From Streptococcus mitis (lineage in GTDB: Bacteria; Bacillota; Bacilli; Lactobacillales; Streptococcaceae), in contig NZ_NCVK01000011.1 in NCBI RefSeq assembly GCF_002096845.1, positions 1 to 38,979 on the forward strand: DNA of 38,979 nucleotides. The letters are read 5' to 3'. The notes beneath the pieces are model-generated. The model did not search any database and had not been told where the DNA came from. It saw only the letters and a program-made list of their open reading frames with translations. Below are positions 9,716 through 18,805 of this stretch, in pieces. A program made the position numbers and the translations under genes. Each line of letters opens with the position of its first letter. The first letter of the stretch is position 1.

Positions 9716-10138
9716 TTAGTTCCCAATTGCAAAGGTAAGAGTACCACTGGCCGCAAGCTTGCCATCCACTTCAGCCTTTGCTTCAAGCACGGCAATGGTA
9801 CCACGACGTTTTACAAAAGTCGCTGTCATAAGCAATTGGTCTCCAGGCACAACTTGCTTCTTAAACTTAACCTTATCCATGCCAGCATAAAAAACCAGTT
9901 TCCCTTTATTTTCAGGTTTTGATAACTCCAAGACACCAGCTGTTTGTGCCAAGGCTTCCATGATCAGAACACCTGGCATGACAGGATATTGAGGGAAATG
10001 ACCATTAAAGAAGGGCTCATTGATGGTCACATTTTTGATAGCAACAATGGTATCCTCACTCACTTCCAACACACGGTCCACTAGGAGCATAGGATAACGG
10101 TGGGGAAGGGCTTCTTTGATTCCTTGAATATCAATCAT
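9716..10138 (-). CDS. fabZ: 3-hydroxyacyl-ACP dehydratase FabZ
   Basis: The 140-residue hot-dog-fold dehydratase removes water from 3-hydroxyacyl-ACP to give trans-2-enoyl-ACP in each elongation cycle. It shows [15 protein letters not shown] at 11-25, the catalytic histidine in [12 protein letters not shown] (H47) and the catalytic glutamate in MEALAQ (E61). Its ATG overlaps the accB stop by 4 nt. In streptococci FabZ supplies the trans-2-decenoyl-ACP used by both FabK (saturated route) and FabM (unsaturated route), so it sits at the branch point of this locus. Confidence 0.96.
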   Translation of the reverse strand: MIDIQGIKEALPHRYPMLLVDRVLEVSEDTIVAIKNVTINEPFFNGHFPQYPVMPGVLIMEALAQTAGVLELSKPENKGKLVFYAGMDKVKFKKQVVPGDQLLMTATFVKRRGTIAVLEAKAEVDGKLAASGTLTFAIGN

Positions 10139-10620
10139 TTGATTCGTACCAATCCTTTACCAAACTCAACCATTTCTTCGTTAGAAACGAGAATTTCCGT
10201 TACTACACCATCCTTAGGAGCTGGGATTTCATTCATGACTTTCATGGCTTCGATGATCACCAGTGTTTGGCCTTTTTTAACACTATCACCAACTGTTACA
10301 AAGGTAGGTTTATCTGGACCAGCAGCCAAGTAAGCCACCCCAACAAGTGGGCTCTCTACAAGATCTCCCTCAGCAGCCACACTTGCTTCAGCTGGAGCTG
10401 GAACTTCTTCTACTACAGTCTCTGCTGGAGCAGATGTAGGAGCTACTGGACTCGGTGTTGCTAGAACGGGTGCTGGAGCGACTTGAGCGGCGACTTCAGA
10501 CACAAGTCTCGCTTCATTCTTGCTAAACTGCAACTCATCCGTCCCATTTTTATAAGAAAATTCTCTCAAACTTGACTGGTCAAATTGGGCCATCAAGTCT
10601 TTAATATCGTTTAAATTCAT
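10135..10620 (-). CDS. accB: Biotin carboxyl carrier protein of acetyl-CoA carboxylase
   Basis: The 161-residue carrier has a short N-terminal segment ([14 protein letters not shown]), a flexible Ala/Pro/Val-rich linker (about 43-88) and a C-terminal biotinyl domain with the biotinylation motif [10 protein letters not shown]127 is the predicted biotin attachment site. It moves carboxybiotin between AccC and AccA-AccD. It overlaps fabZ by 4 nt and starts 2 nt after the fabF stop, within the same transcript. Confidence 0.95.
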   Translation of the reverse strand: MNLNDIKDLMAQFDQSSLREFSYKNGTDELQFSKNEARLVSEVAAQVAPAPVLATPSPVAPTSAPAETVVEEVPAPAEASVAAEGDLVESPLVGVAYLAAGPDKPTFVTVGDSVKKGQTLVIIEAMKVMNEIPAPKDGVVTEILVSNEEMVEFGKGLVRIK

Positions 10621-10622
10621 AC

Positions 10623-11858
10623 TTATTTATTCTCCCAACGTTTGAAAGCAAGAACTGCATTGTGGCCACCAAAACCAAAAGTATTTGAAATAGCGTATGG
10701 AATTTCTTGCTCCAAGCCTTGTCCATAAACGACATTGGCTTCGATATAATCTGATACTTCACTTGTTCCAGCTGTCATTGGAACAAAGTTATGACGCATG
10801 GCTTCGATTGTGACGATAGCTTCTACTGCACCTGCAGCACCCAGCAAATGTCCTGTGAAAGATTTGGTTGATGATACAGGTACTTCCTTACCAAGAACAG
10901 CCACGATGGCACCACTTTCTCCTTTTTCATTAGCAGGAGTTGACGTTCCGTGAGCATTGACATAGGCTACTTGCTCTGGAGAAATCTCTGCTTCTTCCAA
11001 GGCTAGTTTGATGGCCTTTATAGCTCCCTGACCTTCTGGATGTGGAGAAGTCATATGGTAGGCATCACAAGTATTTCCGTAACCAACTACTTCAGCCAGG
11101 ATAGTAGCCCCACGTTTTTCGGCGTGTTCAAGACTTTCAAGAACCAACATCCCAGAACCTTCACCCATAACAAACCCATTGCGATCCTTATCAAATGGAA
11201 TAGAGGCACGAGTTGGATCCTCTGTAGTTGAGAGAGCAGTTAGGGCTTGGAAACCAGCAATAGCAAAAGGTGTGATAGAGGCTTCTGAACCACCTACCAA
11301 CATAACGTCTTGGAAACCAAATTTAATTGAGCGGAAGGCATCCCCAATCGCGTCATTTGATGAAGCGCAGGCAGTATTGATGGATTTACAAACACCGTTT
11401 GCTCCAAAACGCATAGCAACATTTCCTGAAGCCATATTTGGCAAGGCTTTTGGAAGGGTCAATGGTTTCACACGTTTTGGCCCTTTTTCGTTGAGACGAA
11501 GCACTTGATCTTCAATTTCTTTGATTCCACCAATACCAGAGGCAACGATAACACCAAAACGATCCTTGTCAAGAGCCTCTACATCAAGACCTGCATGATT
11601 AACGGCTTCTTGGGCCGCATACAAGGCATATAAAGAATAGTTATCAAAACGATTAGTATCTTTCTTTACAAAGTATTTATCAAAAGGAAAATCTTGGATT
11701 TCTGCCGCATTATGCACATCAAAGTCACTATGATCAAATTTTGTAATTGAACCAATTCCGATTTTTCCAGTTGTCAAACTATTCCAAAATTCTTCTGGTG
11801 TATTTCCGATTGGAGATGTTACTCCATAACCTGTTACTACTACGCGATTTAGTTTCAT
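10623..11858 (-). CDS. fabF: 3-oxoacyl-ACP synthase II
   Basis: The 411-residue condensing enzyme elongates acyl-ACP with malonyl-ACP. The thiolase-fold Cys-His-His triad is visible: nucleophile C164 in NTACASSNDA, a first histidine in VNAHGTSTPANE and a second in STKSFTGHLLGAAGA. The C-terminal NTFGFGGHNAVLAF is also typical. It carries out the elongations after FabH initiation and is needed for cis-unsaturated products made through FabM. It lies between fabG (21-nt gap) and accB. Confidence 0.97.
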   Translation of the reverse strand: MKLNRVVVTGYGVTSPIGNTPEEFWNSLTTGKIGIGSITKFDHSDFDVHNAAEIQDFPFDKYFVKKDTNRFDNYSLYALYAAQEAVNHAGLDVEALDKDRFGVIVASGIGGIKEIEDQVLRLNEKGPKRVKPLTLPKALPNMASGNVAMRFGANGVCKSINTACASSNDAIGDAFRSIKFGFQDVMLVGGSEASITPFAIAGFQALTALSTTEDPTRASIPFDKDRNGFVMGEGSGMLVLESLEHAEKRGATILAEVVGYGNTCDAYHMTSPHPEGQGAIKAIKLALEEAEISPEQVAYVNAHGTSTPANEKGESGAIVAVLGKEVPVSSTKSFTGHLLGAAGAVEAIVTIEAMRHNFVPMTAGTSEVSDYIEANVVYGQGLEQEIPYAISNTFGFGGHNAVLAFKRWENK

Positions 11859-11879
11859 CTTTTTTACCTCTAGCTTCTG

Positions 11880-12611
11880 CTACATACTTAAGCCACCATC
11901 AATGGCAACCACTTGACCAGTTAGATAATCTTGGCCTGCTAAAAATACTGTTAAATCTGCAACCTGCTCTGCCTGCCCAAATTCTTTCATAGGAATTTGC
12001 GCCAGCATGGCATCTTTTACCTTGTCTGATAGAACAGCTGTCATATCGGACTCAATCATTCCCGGTGCAATAGCATTAACCCTGATATTGCGATTGGCCA
12101 CTTCACGAGCCACAGACTTGGTAAAACCAATCAAACCAGCCTTAGAAGCTGCATAGTTAGCTTGACCGATATTCCCCATCAAACCAACAACACTAGACAT
12201 ATTAATGATAGCACCTTCTCTGGCTTTCATCATCGGTTTCAAGACTGATTGTGTCATGTTAAAGGCACCAGTCAAGTTAACCTTGAGCACTTTTTCAAAA
12301 TCCGCTTCTGTCATCTTGAGCATTAGGGTATCTTGGGTAATCCCTGCATTGTTGACCAAAACATCTACTGAACCCAGCTCTGCAATAGCTTGATCAACCA
12401 TACGCTTAGCGTCTTCAAAATCTGACACGTCTCCTGATATAGGAACCACCTTGACACCATAGTTTGAAAACTCAGCGAGCAATTCTTCTGAGATTGCCCC
12501 ACGACTGTTTAAAACAATATTGGTTCCTGCCTGAGCAAACTTGTGGGCAATGGCAAGACCAATTCCACGACTCGAACCTGTAATAAAGATATTTTTATTT
12601 TTTAGTTGCAT
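11880..12611 (-). CDS. fabG: 3-oxoacyl-ACP reductase
   Basis: The 243-residue short-chain dehydrogenase reduces 3-oxoacyl-ACP with NADPH. It shows the cofactor motif TGSSRGIG (11-18), NNAG (87-90) and the catalytic Ser-Tyr-Lys set (S140, Y153, K157 in YAASK). The C-terminal YLTGQVVAIDGGLSM is characteristic. It is full length and in the usual position between fabD and fabF. Confidence 0.96.
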   Translation of the reverse strand: MQLKNKNIFITGSSRGIGLAIAHKFAQAGTNIVLNSRGAISEELLAEFSNYGVKVVPISGDVSDFEDAKRMVDQAIAELGSVDVLVNNAGITQDTLMLKMTEADFEKVLKVNLTGAFNMTQSVLKPMMKAREGAIINMSSVVGLMGNIGQANYAASKAGLIGFTKSVAREVANRNIRVNAIAPGMIESDMTAVLSDKVKDAMLAQIPMKEFGQAEQVADLTVFLAGQDYLTGQVVAIDGGLSM

Positions 12612-12651
12612 TCTTTTCTCCTGTTTCCTCTTGTATTTATGGGAGAAGGGA

Positions 12652-13575
12652 TTACTCGTTTTCTAGCAAGGTTTCCAAACTCGCCTGATCTTCAACATTG
12701 GCTAGTTTAGCTGTCTTATCAATTTTTTTGACAAAGCCTGACAAGACTTTCCCCGGTCCAATCTCTATAAAGTTGGTGACGCCTGCTTCTTGCATAACTG
12801 CAATACTTTCATAGAAACGAACTGGCTCCTTGACCTGACGCGTCAAAAGTTGAATAATGTCTTCTTTTTTCATAACTGCAGCTTCTGTATTGCCGACTAG
12901 GGGACAAGTGAAATCTGAAAAACTTACCTGAGCTAGAGTTTCAGCTAGTTTCTGGCTAGCAGGCTCAAGGAGAGCGGTATGAAAGGGACCTGACACCTTG
13001 AGAGGAATCAAGCGTTTGGCACCTGCTTCTTGCAAGAGTTCAACAGCTCGATCAACTGCAACCACTTCTCCTCCAATCACAATTTGTGCAGGTGTATTAT
13101 AGTTGGCTGGGGTAACCACTCCAAGTTCAGAAGCTTTTTGGCAGGCTTCTTCAATGACCTCTACTGGCGTATTGAGAATCGCTACCATCTTACCAGAGCC
13201 AGCAGGAGCTGCTTCTTCCATATAGGCTCCACGCTTAGCAACCAAAGCAACAGCTTCTTCAAAATCCAAGGCGCCACTGGCTACCAAGGCAGAATATTCT
13301 CCAAGGGACAAACCAGCAACCATATCAGCCTGATAACCCTTTTCTTGCAATAGACGGTAGATAGCAACTGAAGTTGCTAAAATAGCTGGTTGCGTATAGC
13401 GAGTCTGGTTAAGTTTTTCTTCTTCCCTATCAATGAGATGACGCAAATCATAACCGAGTACCTGACTCGCTTGATCAATCGTCTCTTTGACAATAGGGTA
13501 GTGATCATAGAGATCCCGTCCCATCCCTAGATACTGGGCACCTTGACCAGCAAATAAAAAGGCTGTTTTAGTCAT
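12652..13575 (-). CDS. fabD: Malonyl-CoA:ACP transacylase
   Basis: The 307-residue enzyme moves malonyl from CoA to ACP. It opens with TAFLFAGQGAQYLGMGRDLY. The nucleophile motif reads GLSLGEYSAL (S90), with Leu where many FabD proteins have His. The catalytic histidine lies in VSGPFHTALL. Its ATG overlaps the fabK stop by 8 nt, so translation is probably coupled. It is the second gene of the transcript starting at fabK. Confidence 0.96.
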   Translation of the reverse strand: MTKTAFLFAGQGAQYLGMGRDLYDHYPIVKETIDQASQVLGYDLRHLIDREEEKLNQTRYTQPAILATSVAIYRLLQEKGYQADMVAGLSLGEYSALVASGALDFEEAVALVAKRGAYMEEAAPAGSGKMVAILNTPVEVIEEACQKASELGVVTPANYNTPAQIVIGGEVVAVDRAVELLQEAGAKRLIPLKVSGPFHTALLEPASQKLAETLAQVSFSDFTCPLVGNTEAAVMKKEDIIQLLTRQVKEPVRFYESIAVMQEAGVTNFIEIGPGKVLSGFVKKIDKTAKLANVEDQASLETLLENE

Positions 13576-14542
13576 TTCTTACAACTCCTGCCCAACGAGA
13601 GGCTTCTTCTTGAATTTTCTTAGCTGCTCCGTAATACAAATCTTTTAGGATTTCTTCAACGGTTTCTTCTTTGGAAACAAGCCCTGCAATCTGACCTGCC
13701 ATGACAGATCCGCCATCCACATCTCCGTGAACAACTGCTTTTGCTAGGGCACCTGCTCCCATTTGTTCAAAGATTTCTAAATCAGGATTTTCCTGTTTAA
13801 AGGCATCTTTCTCAGCTTTTTCAAAATCACGAGTCAATTGATTTTTAATAGCACGAACAGCATGGCCAAAGTGTTGAGCTGAAATCGTAGTATCAATATC
13901 TCTAGCTTTTAAAATTTTCGCCTTATAATTTGGATGGGCATTAGACTCTTTGGCAACGACAAAGCGAGTTCCAACCTGAACAGCCTCCGCACCTAGCATA
14001 AATCCAGCCGCAGCACCTTCACCATCCGCAATCCCTCCTGCAGCAATAACAGGAATAGATACAGCAGCAACTACCTGACGCACCAAGGTCATGGTTGTTA
14101 ATTTGCCAATGTGTCCCCCAGCTTCCATTCCTTCTGCGATAATAGCATCCGCACCGATTTTTTCCATGCGTTTAGCTAGGGCAACACTTGGTACAACAGG
14201 AATGACTGTGATCCCAGCTTCATGGAAGCGTTCCATGTATTTACTAGGATTTCCTGCGCCTGTTGTCACTACCTTAACACCTTCCTCGATAACAAGGTCT
14301 ACAATATCTTCCACAAAGGGAGACAAGAGCATGATGTTGACACCAAAGGGTTTATCCGTCAATGATTTGATTTTATCAATATTAGCCTTGACAACTTCTT
14401 TCGGGGCATTTCCCCCACCGATAATGCCTAGTCCCCCAGCCTTAGAAACAGCCCCTGCCAAATCACCATCAGCAACCCAGGCCATTCCTCCTTGAAAAAT
14501 AGGATAATCAATGTTCAATAATTCTGTAATACGCGTTTTCAT
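13568..14542 (-). CDS. fabK: FMN-dependent enoyl-ACP reductase FabK
   Basis: The 324-residue protein is the flavoprotein enoyl-ACP reductase that replaces FabI in pneumococcus-like streptococci and reduces trans-2-enoyl-ACP with NADH. It has the nitronate-monooxygenase-like TIM barrel: FQGGMAWVADGDLAGAVS near the start, IAEGMEAGGHIG in the middle, then IPVIAAGGIADG and GAEAVQVGTRFV for FMN phosphate binding. No FabI is seen in the window, so this is likely the only reductase of this locus. It is the first gene after a FabT-like operator (14589-14605). Confidence 0.95.
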   Translation of the reverse strand: MKTRITELLNIDYPIFQGGMAWVADGDLAGAVSKAGGLGIIGGGNAPKEVVKANIDKIKSLTDKPFGVNIMLLSPFVEDIVDLVIEEGVKVVTTGAGNPSKYMERFHEAGITVIPVVPSVALAKRMEKIGADAIIAEGMEAGGHIGKLTTMTLVRQVVAAVSIPVIAAGGIADGEGAAAGFMLGAEAVQVGTRFVVAKESNAHPNYKAKILKARDIDTTISAQHFGHAVRAIKNQLTRDFEKAEKDAFKQENPDLEIFEQMGAGALAKAVVHGDVDGGSVMAGQIAGLVSKEETVEEILKDLYYGAAKKIQEEASRWAGVVRND

Positions 14543-14588
14543 AGTGCCTCCATCGTTTCTTGCTTACGTAATAGTTCGATACCGTCAT

Positions 14589-14605
14589 AATTTGACAATC
14601 AAACT
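14589..14605 (-). promoter_or_regulatory. FabT operator upstream of fabK
   Basis: Minus-strand AGTTTGATTGTCAAATT matches the published FabT consensus (ANTTTGATTATCAAATT) at 15 of 16 defined positions and is a near palindrome. It lies 47 nt before the fabK start. TTGTCA inside it could be a -35 with TATTAC about 19 nt downstream, but that promoter is weak on paper. Confidence 0.8.
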
Positions 14606-14620
14606 ATTACCTAAACAAGA

Positions 14621-14642
14621 GGGAGCGGGTTTCCCTACTCCT
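14621..14642 (-). terminator. Weak hairpin between acpP and fabK
   Basis: Minus-strand GGAG-TA-GGG-AAA-CCC-G-CTCC forms a short GC-rich hairpin followed by CTCTTGTTT. It is a plausible partial terminator separating the fabT-fabH-acpP transcript from the fabK transcript; the U tract is interrupted. Confidence 0.4.
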
Positions 14643-14659
14643 TCTATCTTATATTCTGC

Positions 14660-14884
14660 TTATTTTGTTTGCTCTTCAACGTAGGCAACCAAGTCACCAA
14701 CTGTTTTCAAGTCATCTTCTGCTTCGATTTGGATATCAAAAGCATCTTCAATTTCTGAGATTACTTGGAACAAGTCCAATGAATCTGCGTCCAAATCATC
14801 AAAAGTTGATTCAAGTGTTACTTCTGATGCGTCTTTTCCAAGTTCTTCAACGATAATTTCTTGTACTTTTTCAAATACTGCCAT
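14660..14884 (-). CDS. acpP: Acyl carrier protein
   Basis: The 74-residue acidic four-helix protein carries acyl chains on 4'-phosphopantetheine. The attachment site is S35 in [12 protein letters not shown], a slight variant of the usual DSLD(T/M)VE motif. The length is standard. AGGAG precedes the ATG. It is separated from fabH by 59 nt and from fabK by a short hairpin and FabT operator. Confidence 0.94.
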   Translation of the reverse strand: MAVFEKVQEIIVEELGKDASEVTLESTFDDLDADSLDLFQVISEIEDAFDIQIEAEDDLKTVGDLVAYVEEQTK

Positions 14885-14943
14885 GATAGGACTCCTTTAA
14901 AATAAATAGTTTTTTTATAACAATGTGTTCACCACATGATTAC

Positions 14944-15918
14944 CTAAATTGTAAGAATGAGCGTGCCCCAGGTCAAGCCTCCACCGAAGCCTGATAGCAG
15001 AACAGTCTGACTACCATCTAAACGGATGAGGCCTTGTTCTACACACTCTGAAAGTAAAATCGGGATACTGGCTGCACTGGTATTGCCATATTCCATCATA
15101 TTGGCTGGAAGTTTGTCTCGTTCGACACCAATTTTTTTAGCCATTTTATCCAAGATACGGTCATTAGCCTGATGAAGTAGTAGATAATCCAAGTCTGTCG
15201 CCTCTACAGGAGATTCTTCAATAGTCTGTTTGATAGACTTGGCTACATCCCGAATGGCAAAATCAAAAACTGCGCGTCCATCCATCTTCAAAAATGAATC
15301 TGAATTTTCTTGATCTGAAAATGGAGAATGCAAGCTTGAATGTCCGTACGTTAGACACTCGCTGCGACTTCCATCGCTATTGAGACTCTCAGCCAAGAAA
15401 TGCTCTTTCTCGCTAGCTTCTAGCAAGACACCACCAGCACCATCTCCAAACAAAACAGCTGTTGATCGGTCCGACCAATCGACTGCTTTAGAGAGGGTTT
15501 CACTACCAATCACCAAGCCTTTTTGAAAGCGACCAGAAGCGATAAACTTTTCAGCAGTTGAAAGAGCAAATACAAATCCACTACAAGCAGCTGTTAGGTC
15601 AAAAGCAAAGGCCTTATTAGCACCAATATTAGCTTGGACACGAGCAGCTGTAGAGGGCATCATCGAATCTGGAGTGATGGTAGCTAGGATGATAAAATCC
15701 AGCTCTTCCCCTGTGATTCCAGCTTTTGTCATCAGTTTCTTGGCAACCTCTGTAGCCAAATCACTAGTAGATTCTGTTCTTGAAATATGCCTTTGTCGTA
15801 TTCCCGTCCGACTTGAAATCCACTCATCATTGGTATCCATAATCTGGGCCAAATCATGATTTGTAACCACTTGCTCTGGCACATAATGAGCAACCTGGCT
15901 TATTTTTGCAAAAGCCAT
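14944..15918 (-). CDS. fabH: 3-oxoacyl-ACP synthase III
   Basis: The 324-residue KAS III condenses an acyl-CoA primer with malonyl-ACP and starts each chain. The catalytic triad is C112 in LTAACSGF, His in [13 protein letters not shown] and Asn in [11 protein letters not shown]. The C-terminal [11 protein letters not shown] is also typical. The ATG shares one base with the fabT stop (TAATG), coupling repressor and initiating enzyme. Confidence 0.96.
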   Translation of the reverse strand: MAFAKISQVAHYVPEQVVTNHDLAQIMDTNDEWISSRTGIRQRHISRTESTSDLATEVAKKLMTKAGITGEELDFIILATITPDSMMPSTAARVQANIGANKAFAFDLTAACSGFVFALSTAEKFIASGRFQKGLVIGSETLSKAVDWSDRSTAVLFGDGAGGVLLEASEKEHFLAESLNSDGSRSECLTYGHSSLHSPFSDQENSDSFLKMDGRAVFDFAIRDVAKSIKQTIEESPVEATDLDYLLLHQANDRILDKMAKKIGVERDKLPANMMEYGNTSAASIPILLSECVEQGLIRLDGSQTVLLSGFGGGLTWGTLILTI

Positions 15919-16352
15919 TATTTCAAATCCTCCAAAAATTGATAAAGATTGGTTAACCCTTTGCTCATAACATCAATTTCTTCCTTACTCATACCGTCAA
16001 TGATTTTTTCAACCATGGCCTTGTGGAAGCGTTTATGTAGTCTATGAACCAAGCGACCCTTCTTTGTCAAATGCAGATGCACCACACGACGATCCTGCTC
16101 TGAGCGAATGCGTTCAATGTAACCCTTGCGTTCAAGATTATTCAAACTCGTCGTAACCGTCCCAAGAGTCACCATCAACTCTTTCGACACTTGACTTGGC
16201 GTCACATCTGGGAATTTTCCAATTACATCGATTGTATGTACTTCTTTAATGGAGATATCCTTGAAACGACTACCCCTCAAGCTAACTTCCTCGATAACGA
16301 GGACATTGTTAAATATAGATGTTAAATATTCATTAATTCGTTGGTAGTCCAA
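15918..16352 (-). CDS. fabT: MarR-family fatty-acid repressor FabT
   Basis: Read from TTG 16352 the protein has 144 residues and starts (M)[15 protein letters not shown]. This start is chosen because AAAGGAGGG (16361-16370) sits about 9 nt upstream; a more distal in-frame TTG at 16373 would put the Shine-Dalgarno inside the coding region. The winged-helix MarR fold is visible at [18 protein letters not shown] and [17 protein letters not shown]. FabT uses long-chain acyl-ACP as co-repressor and represses the fab genes except fabM in pneumococcus. It is the first gene of the fabT-fabH-acpP transcript, and a weaker FabT-like site in its own leader suggests autoregulation. Confidence 0.93.
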   Translation of the reverse strand: MDYQRINEYLTSIFNNVLVIEEVSLRGSRFKDISIKEVHTIDVIGKFPDVTPSQVSKELMVTLGTVTTSLNNLERKGYIERIRSEQDRRVVHLHLTKKGRLVHRLHKRFHKAMVEKIIDGMSKEEIDVMSKGLTNLYQFLEDLK

Positions 16353-16376
16353 TCTCTTTTCCCTCCTTTTCAAAAA

Positions 16377-16393
16377 ACTTTCACAATCAAAAC
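16377..16393 (-). promoter_or_regulatory. Candidate FabT operator in fabT leader
   Basis: Minus-strand GTTTTGATTGTGAAAGT matches the FabT consensus at 12 of 16 defined positions, sitting between the -10 box and the fabT ribosome site. Autorepression of fabT is known in pneumococcus; this exact placement is inferred. Confidence 0.5.
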
Positions 16394-16406
16394 ATTTGAC
16401 AAAAAA

Positions 16407-16435
16407 ATTATATCAAACTTCAAAGAACAGTGCAA
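16407..16435 (-). promoter_or_regulatory. Promoter of fabT-fabH-acpP
   Basis: Minus strand shows TTGCAC, a 17-nt spacer and TATAAT (16407-16412), with TGA directly before the -10 as an extended element. Confidence 0.65.
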
Positions 16436-16443
16436 GTATTTTT

Positions 16444-17229
16444 TTATTTTCCTGTAAATTTAGGCCTTCTTCTCTCCGAATGAGCCCGAACTCCCTCTTT
16501 GAAATCCTCTGTTTGAGCCAAGGATTCCTGTAGCTTCAATTCTAAAGCAGCATAATCTTGCCAATCTTTAAATTGACTCTCCCAAACCAACTTCTTGATA
16601 GCTGCATAAGAATTAGCTGACCCACGTCTTAATTTTTTAAGAAGCTGTCCTCTGGTTTTTTCTAACTTATCAGCTTCAGAAATACGGTAAACCAGGCCCC
16701 ACTCTAGAGCTTTTTCTGCTGTCAAAGCCTCTCCTGTCATGGCTAGTTGAGTTGCACGCGTCACACCAATACTTCGACTCAAAAGATGAATTCCTCCTGC
16801 ATCCGGAGCCAAGCCAACTCCAACAAAAGCTTGGATAAATTTAGCCTTATCCGTTGCCAGACAGAAATCCGCAGCAACAGCCATATTCGCTGCGGCACCT
16901 GCAACAGCCCCATCAACCTCCATCAAGACAGGTTTGGCTATTTGCTTGATTTTATAGGAAATAGTATTGACCAATTCTGCGATTTTCGTCAATGATGGAA
17001 TATCATCCTCATCCACCGCCCGCTTCATCTCTACTAAATCTCCCCCAACTGAAAAGACTTTGCCATTCGCGTTGATTAAGACAAAATGCACAGCCGAATC
17101 CTCTTCTGCCAAAGTCAGAGCTTCTAAAATCTCCTCACACATAGGAATATGAAAACCATTTGCAACCTCAGGACGGTTCAAGGTAAGGATTGCCAAATCC
17201 TCTTCAAGTTGATAAATAATGTGTTCCAT
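16444..17229 (-). CDS. fabM: Trans-2,cis-3-decenoyl-ACP isomerase FabM (crotonase fold)
   Basis: The 261-residue enoyl-CoA hydratase/isomerase family protein is placed as FabM because it lies directly upstream of fabT-fabH in a streptococcal fab locus. FabM isomerises trans-2-decenoyl-ACP to the cis-3 form, the only route to monounsaturated fatty acids in streptococci. Crotonase signatures are present: [28 protein letters not shown] (first oxyanion segment) and [20 protein letters not shown] (second). It has its own promoter and is separated from fabT by 91 nt. From sequence alone it could be another crotonase; the context makes FabM likely. Confidence 0.9.
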   Translation of the reverse strand: MEHIIYQLEEDLAILTLNRPEVANGFHIPMCEEILEALTLAEEDSAVHFVLINANGKVFSVGGDLVEMKRAVDEDDIPSLTKIAELVNTISYKIKQIAKPVLMEVDGAVAGAAANMAVAADFCLATDKAKFIQAFVGVGLAPDAGGIHLLSRSIGVTRATQLAMTGEALTAEKALEWGLVYRISEADKLEKTRGQLLKKLRRGSANSYAAIKKLVWESQFKDWQDYAALELKLQESLAQTEDFKEGVRAHSERRRPKFTGK

Positions 17230-17263
17230 CTGGACTCCTTTTTGTTTTATAAGAAGTTTAAAT

Positions 17264-17306
17264 TATTTTATTTTCAAAGTATATCTTGTTTAGGAGCAGA
17301 AAGCAA
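17264..17306 (-). promoter_or_regulatory. fabM promoter with possible FabT-like site
   Basis: TTGCTT (17301-17306), a 17-nt spacer and TATACT (17278-17283) form a good promoter on the minus strand. ACTTTGAAAATAAAATA (17264-17280) just downstream resembles a FabT site at 13 of 16 positions, mostly through AT-richness. Pneumococcal fabM is reported as not FabT-controlled, so the operator call is weak. Confidence 0.55.
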
Positions 17307-17380
17307 TAAAAAATCGACTAAAAGTGTCTCGGCCGATTAGACAGGCTCCCTTTAATGTAGAAAGCATCTCATTTTCTTCA

Positions 17381-17409
17381 TTGAAAAAAGGCCTTCTTTC
17401 TGCTATAAT
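17381..17409 (+). promoter_or_regulatory. Promoter of aspartate kinase gene
   Basis: TTGAAA (17381-17386), a spacer of 17 nt and TATAAT (17404-17409), with TGC before the -10. This is one of the best promoters in the window, 30 nt upstream of the start codon. Confidence 0.8.
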
Positions 17410-17438
17410 CGTATAAAATACTTACTTTAGGAGTTCTT

Positions 17439-18803
17439 ATGAAAGTTGTTAAATTTGGAGGTAGCTCTCTTGCCTCTGCTGGTCAATTAGAAAAAGTTTT
17501 AAACATCGTCAAAAGCGATCCTGAACGCCGTTTTGTAGTTGTTTCTGCGCCTGGTAAACGCAATGCTGAAGATACTAAGGTTACGGATGCCTTGATTAAA
17601 TACTACCGCGACTATGTTGCTGGTAACGATATTAGCAAGAGCCAAAACTGGATAATCGATCGCTATGCAGCTATGGTTAGTGAATTAGGACTGAAACCAG
17701 CTGTTCTAGAGAAAATTTCCAAAAGCATTCGTGCCTTGGCAAGTCTTCCTATCGAAGAAAACGAATTTCTCTACGATACTTTCCTAGCAGCCGGTGAAAA
17801 CAACAATGCCAAATTGATCGCAGCCTACTTTAATCAAAATGGGATTGATGCACGCTATGTTCACCCTAGAGAAGCTGGTATTGTGGTCACAAGTGAACCT
17901 GGTCACGCTCGCATCATTCCATCAAGTTATGACAAGATTGAAGAATTGACAAATGCAAATGAAGTCCTTGTCATTCCTGGTTTCTTTGGAGTTACCAAGG
18001 AAAATCAAATCTGTACCTTCTCACGTGGAGGCTCTGATATTACAGGTTCTATCATTGCTGCAGGGGTTAAGGCCGACCTCTATGAAAACTTTACGGATGT
18101 TGATGGTATCTTTGCAGCCCACCCAGGCATTATCCATCAACCACACTCGATTCCTGAGTTGACCTACCGTGAAATGCGTGAGTTGGCCTATGCAGGATTC
18201 TCAGTCCTTCATGATGAAGCTCTTCTTCCTGCCTACCGTGGAAAAATTCCTCTGGTTATCAAGAATACCAACAATCCTGACCATCCAGGTACTCGTATCG
18301 TTCTAAAACACAGTAGTGATGAATTTCCAGTAGTGGGAATTGCTGGTGACTCAGGATTTGTCAGCATCAACATGTCTAAATACCTCATGAACCGCGAGAT
18401 TGGATTTGGTCGCAAGGTTCTGCAAATCCTTGAAGACCTCAACATCGGTTGGGAACATATGCCAACTGGTATCGACGATCTTTCAATCATTCTCCGTTCT
18501 CGTGAACTAACTCCTATCAAGGAAGAAGAAATCCTGCGTCAATTGGTTCAAAAGGCTGAAGTAGACCATGCAGAAATCGAACACGACCTTTCAATCATTA
18601 TGATTGTTGGAGAAAAAATGAAGAGTCATATCGGAGTAACTGCTACTGCGACACGTGCTCTATCTGAAAATAAGATCAACATCCAGATGATGTCTCAAGG
18701 TTCTAGTGAAGTGTCTATTATGTTTGTTGTCCATAAGGACCAAGAGAAAGCAGCTATTAAAGCCCTCTACAATGCCTTTTTCGGTGAAAGTAAGGAAGAC
18801 TAA
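17439..18803 (+). CDS. Aspartate kinase
   Basis: The 454-residue enzyme phosphorylates aspartate, the first step towards threonine, methionine and lysine. The amino-acid kinase domain begins MKVVKFGGSSLASAGQ with the KFGGSS phosphate-binding motif, and has FSRGGSDITGSIIAAG and YENFTDVDGI for substrate and ATP binding. Two ACT regions occupy about 300-450 (GIAGDSGFVSINMSKYLMN; IMIVGEKMKSHIGVTATATR), so allosteric control by an end-product amino acid is likely, though which one cannot be told. A strong promoter and GGAG precede the ATG. The DUF956 gene follows after 2 nt. Confidence 0.93.
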   Translation: MKVVKFGGSSLASAGQLEKVLNIVKSDPERRFVVVSAPGKRNAEDTKVTDALIKYYRDYVAGNDISKSQNWIIDRYAAMVSELGLKPAVLEKISKSIRALASLPIEENEFLYDTFLAAGENNNAKLIAAYFNQNGIDARYVHPREAGIVVTSEPGHARIIPSSYDKIEELTNANEVLVIPGFFGVTKENQICTFSRGGSDITGSIIAAGVKADLYENFTDVDGIFAAHPGIIHQPHSIPELTYREMRELAYAGFSVLHDEALLPAYRGKIPLVIKNTNNPDHPGTRIVLKHSSDEFPVVGIAGDSGFVSINMSKYLMNREIGFGRKVLQILEDLNIGWEHMPTGIDDLSIILRSRELTPIKEEEILRQLVQKAEVDHAEIEHDLSIIMIVGEKMKSHIGVTATATRALSENKINIQMMSQGSSEVSIMFVVHKDQEKAAIKALYNAFFGESKED

Positions 18804-18805
18804 GC

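Noticed and set aside
16396..16413. Plus-strand promoter from TTGACA near the fabT leader
   Set aside because: No -10 box at suitable spacing and no plus-strand gene follows.
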